Source: Micromonospora sp. BL4 (GTDB lineage: Bacteria > Actinomycetota > Actinomycetes > Mycobacteriales > Micromonosporaceae). From it: 53,042 bases of DNA. Positions within the stretch are counted from its first letter, which is position 1; each line of letters opens with the position of its first letter. A program made the translations under genes and the position numbers. The notes beneath the pieces are model-generated. The model was given only the letters and a program-made list of their open reading frames with translations. It searched no databases and was not told the DNA's origin. The stretch is taken from the NCBI RefSeq assembly GCF_003667505.1, contig NZ_RCVJ01000145.1, positions 1 through 53,042 of the forward strand, given 5' to 3'. Below, piece after piece: positions 50,596 to 53,042 of the stretch.

Positions 50596-51507
50596 TCAGG
50601 CCGTCGGCGGCGGGGTGGGCAGTTGGTCGACCACCACCAGGCTGCTGCCGGGGCGGACCTCGGCGAGCAGTTCGCGCTGGCCGCTGCGGGTGATCCGGAT
50701 GCAGCCGTTCGTGGTGTTCTCGCCCAGCTCGTCGTCGTTGTACCAGGTGTGCACGCCGATGTGCGCGCCGCGCAGACTGGCCGGCACCGCTGAGGGGTCG
50801 TCGGGCACCGAGCCGAGGGCGTAGATGTCCACCCCGCCGTAGACGTCCTGCGGCGGCGGGGTGCGACCCAGGATGAAGGTCCGCCCGAGTGGGGTCTCCT
50901 GCCCCGACTGGCCCAGGCTGGTCTGCCAGGAGCGCACCGCCTTGCCGGCCCGGTACCAGGTGAGCCGGTGCACCTTGCGCTCCACCACGATCTGGTCGCG
51001 CAGCGCCACGGTGTCGAACCCGCCGGACGGCAGCCAGGCGAGCCGCCGGTTGGCCGACGGGAGCAGGACGGCCGTCCAGCCGGCCCGCCGCTCGGCGATC
51101 GGCACGGTCAGCTCGACACCGGCGAGCGTCGGTTCGAGGAAGGCCAGAGGACGCCCGCCGGGTGCGTCGTACGCGGCGATCCGCCGGGTCGGGTGCACGC
51201 CCTCGGTCAGGGGTGTGGTGTCCATGGTGGCCGGGTCGGCGGGGAACCCCTTGGGAGCGGGGTCGTAGTCGACGACCGGTAGCCCGTCCGGGGCGGGAGC
51301 GGCCGGTGGCACCGACTCCTCGGGGCTCTGCTCGATGCTGCTCGGCGTCGGATCGGCCGCCGCCGCAACAGGTCGGTCGGTGGTCGCCGAGCGCGGGGTG
51401 AGGGCCTGGCCGACCAGCAGCGCGGCGATCAGCAGCGCGGCGACGGCGACGGCGGCGGCCACCCAGCCGCCCCGGCGACGGGACGGGGTCATTCGGTCAA
51501 ACGGCAC
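50596..51507 (-). CDS. L,D-transpeptidase (YkuD family), membrane-anchored
   Basis: 303 residues from GTG 51507. One N-terminal helix (WVAAAVAVAALLIAALLVG) anchors a Pro/Ala-rich linker and a C-terminal YkuD domain with the IGVHTWYND His and NGCIRI Cys nucleophile. These enzymes make 3-3 cross-links in peptidoglycan outside the membrane and resist most beta-lactams. The start is set by a TAGAGT box six bases before this GTG (51514-51519); a TTG at 51510 would be too close to it. It is convergent with the response regulator. Confidence 0.88.
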   Translation of the reverse strand: MPFDRMTPSRRRGGWVAAAVAVAALLIAALLVGQALTPRSATTDRPVAAAADPTPSSIEQSPEESVPPAAPAPDGLPVVDYDPAPKGFPADPATMDTTPLTEGVHPTRRIAAYDAPGGRPLAFLEPTLAGVELTVPIAERRAGWTAVLLPSANRRLAWLPSGGFDTVALRDQIVVERKVHRLTWYRAGKAVRSWQTSLGQSGQETPLGRTFILGRTPPPQDVYGGVDIYALGSVPDDPSAVPASLRGAHIGVHTWYNDDELGENTTNGCIRITRSGQRELLAEVRPGSSLVVVDQLPTPPPTA

Positions 51508-51513
51508 CAAAGC

Positions 51514-51519
51514 ACTCTA
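51514..51519 (-). promoter_or_regulatory. -10 box of leaderless L,D-transpeptidase gene
   Basis: TAGAGT on the minus strand, six bases from GTG 51507, with no ribosome site. It fixes the start at 51507. Confidence 0.5.
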
Positions 51520-51578
51520 CGACGGGATGCGGTTCGGGGCCCCCGGTTCGGCGATTCCGGCCCGGGGGCCCCGGCGGC

Positions 51579-53024
51579 TCAGACGCGAGCGCCGATGTGG
51601 ATGGCCACGGCGTCGTGCGCGGGCACGTTGGCGGCGAACCATCCGTTACCGTCCACCGTGATCACCGGGCCGCTGCACGTGCCGCCCGCGTACGTGCCGT
51701 GGATGACGTCGCAGTACCGGCCGGCGGGCAGCCCCGTGTAGTACGAGCGCCCGTTCACCGCGGAGTCCTCGTCGTTGACCGTGATGAAGCCCTTGCCGCT
51801 GCGGCTGAACGCGATGTGGTTGTTGCCGTTGTCGTACCAGTTGGCCACGCCGGCGCCCTCGGTGGCGTTGCGGAAGCCGACCATGTTGGCGATCACCGGC
51901 CAGCGGTGCTCGCACTCCCAGCCCGAGTAGCAGGTGGTGTTCAACGTCCTGTTCGCGCCGTCCGAGGGCGGGCCGGCGTCCCGGTTGCTGAAGGTGTAGC
52001 TGGACATGACGGTCGGCGAGCCGTACGGCCAGGCCAGCATGAAGGCGTTCGCAAGGGCGTAGATCCCGCGGTCCCGGTACGTGAGCACCCCGCCGGCGTC
52101 GCGCTGGGTGTCGTGGTTGTCCACGAACACCGAGGACGGCCCGCTGGGCAGGTGCCCCCAGCCCTCGCCGAAGTTGCGCAGGTACGCCAGCCGCTCCGAG
52201 CGGAACACCCGGGCGAGGTCCTTGCCGTAGCGGAACTCGTGCACGTCACCGTTGCCGGTGTACTCGGTCGGCTGGATCGGCTCACCGGCGCCGTGGATGA
52301 CCTCCTGCACGATGTACGCGGAGCGGGAGAGCTTGCCCCTGATCGCGGCGATGTCGGCCGCCGGCATGTGCTTGCTGGCGTCCAGCCGGAACCCGTCCAC
52401 GCCGAGGGAGAGCAGGTCGTTGAGGTACGCGGCGATCTTCGTACGGACGTAGTCCGATTCGGTCTTCAGGTCCGAGAGGTTGACCAGCTCGCAGTTCTGC
52501 ACCTCGTACCGGTCGTTGTAGTTGGCGATGTCGTCGCCGCCGTTGCGGCCGCAGTGGTGGAAGTCCTGCGTCTGGTAGATGCCCGGGTAGTCGTAGTGCG
52601 AGTACGACGAGCCGGCCCACCCGGTGCCGCCGGCGTCCTGGCCGGACATGTGGTTGATGACCGCGTCGACGAGCACCTTGACCCCGGCCGCGTGGCAGGT
52701 GTTCACCATCGACTGGAACTGGGCCCGGGTGCCCTTGCGGGACTCGATCCGGTAGCTGACCGGCTGGTACGCCAGCCACCACTGGTTGCCCCGCACATGT
52801 TCCTGCGGGGGCGAGACCTGGACGTAGCCGTAGCCCTTCGGCCCGAGGGTGCTCTGGCACTCGCTGGCCACCGACGGCCAGTTCCACTCGAAGAGCTGGA
52901 CGATGACCTTCTTGCCGCCGGACGGGGCGGCGACGGCCGGGGGAGCCGTCACGGTGCTGGGGACGAGCAGGCTGGCAATCAGGCCGAGGGCGAGGATCGC
53001 TGAGCCGCGTCGACGTCGGTGCAT
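51579..53024 (-). CDS. Secreted alpha-amylase (GH13)
   Basis: 481 residues with a Sec signal (1-33, ending AVAAP). The GH13 barrel shows region I DAVINH (120-125), region II GFRLDASKH with nucleophile Asp215, region III acid/base Glu241 in IVQEVI, and region IV FVDNHD with Asp305. A C-terminal beta domain (GRSYYTGLPAGRYCDVIHG) closes the protein; no separate starch-binding domain is present. It cuts internal alpha-1,4 bonds of starch outside the cell. AGGAG is six bases before the ATG. It resembles the animal-type Streptomyces amylases that tendamistat-type inhibitors target. Confidence 0.93.
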   Translation of the reverse strand: MHRRRRGSAILALGLIASLLVPSTVTAPPAVAAPSGGKKVIVQLFEWNWPSVASECQSTLGPKGYGYVQVSPPQEHVRGNQWWLAYQPVSYRIESRKGTRAQFQSMVNTCHAAGVKVLVDAVINHMSGQDAGGTGWAGSSYSHYDYPGIYQTQDFHHCGRNGGDDIANYNDRYEVQNCELVNLSDLKTESDYVRTKIAAYLNDLLSLGVDGFRLDASKHMPAADIAAIRGKLSRSAYIVQEVIHGAGEPIQPTEYTGNGDVHEFRYGKDLARVFRSERLAYLRNFGEGWGHLPSGPSSVFVDNHDTQRDAGGVLTYRDRGIYALANAFMLAWPYGSPTVMSSYTFSNRDAGPPSDGANRTLNTTCYSGWECEHRWPVIANMVGFRNATEGAGVANWYDNGNNHIAFSRSGKGFITVNDEDSAVNGRSYYTGLPAGRYCDVIHGTYAGGTCSGPVITVDGNGWFAANVPAHDAVAIHIGARV

Positions 53025-53042
53025 CGGGACTCCTGACGGGGG

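Noticed and set aside
1..53042. CRISPR arrays and insertion sequences
   Set aside because: No regularly spaced repeats, Cas genes, transposases or terminal inverted repeats with target duplications were found.

Overview
This is a high-GC actinobacterial chromosome segment. GTG and TTG starts, start/stop-coupled operons, leaderless promoters, F420-type oxidoreductases, LuxR-type and PadR regulators and Tat-exported oxidases all fit Micromonosporaceae, probably a Micromonospora-like organism. The genus is inferred from style and gene families, not from a marker gene.

Layout. 1-3.36 kb: an RND/MMPL transporter and an FAD amine-oxidase-like enzyme. 3.5-12.5 kb: a tRNA-Met(CAU) gene used as an integration site. 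A 7.4-kb element of visibly lower GC lies between a 36-bp exact direct repeat of the tRNA 3' end (3541-3576 and 10958-10993). It carries a broken tyrosine integrase, a two-gene PARIS-like anti-phage system (AriA ATPase and AriB TOPRIM/DUF4435), a broken HD-domain gene, and a 986-residue protein that joins a PD-(D/E)XK-like N-terminus, an NB-ARC/STAND ATPase and a TPR-like C-terminus (Avs/NLR-like). Beyond it lie two relics of older insertions at the same site; one has supplied the C-terminus of a 2'-5' RNA ligase-like gene. 12.6-17.3 kb: small metabolic, hypothetical and membrane genes, a PadR regulator and a secreted tendamistat-like protein. 17.5-22.3 kb: an ECF sigma factor, a zinc-finger membrane anti-sigma factor and an ABC exporter, all translationally coupled and closed by a perfect palindromic terminator. 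22.5-30.1 kb: an export operon of a two-domain multicopper oxidase, a 1311-residue ThuA/discoidin/PQQ-dehydrogenase/PKD/DUF1080 enzyme, a cupredoxin with Ig-like repeats and a repeat-rich secreted protein. 30.2-46.7 kb: single genes and small operons (PH/SHOCT membrane protein, Uma2 nuclease-like, methyltransferase, large LuxR regulator, GNAT, DHFR-like, Nudix, a two-gene phage-like cassette, ArsR/SRPBCC, LLM oxidoreductase, alditol oxidase, site-2 protease, hydrolase). 46.8-50.6 kb: an ABC transporter with a DesK/DesR-like two-component system. 50.6-53.0 kb: an L,D-transpeptidase and a secreted alpha-amylase.

The most interesting part is the tRNA-borne defence island: two unrelated abortive-infection-type modules share one small element whose integrase looks inactivated, so the cargo may now be fixed in the chromosome. 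The secreted copper/PQQ operon is second; two of its proteins share an unnamed module of about 80 residues.
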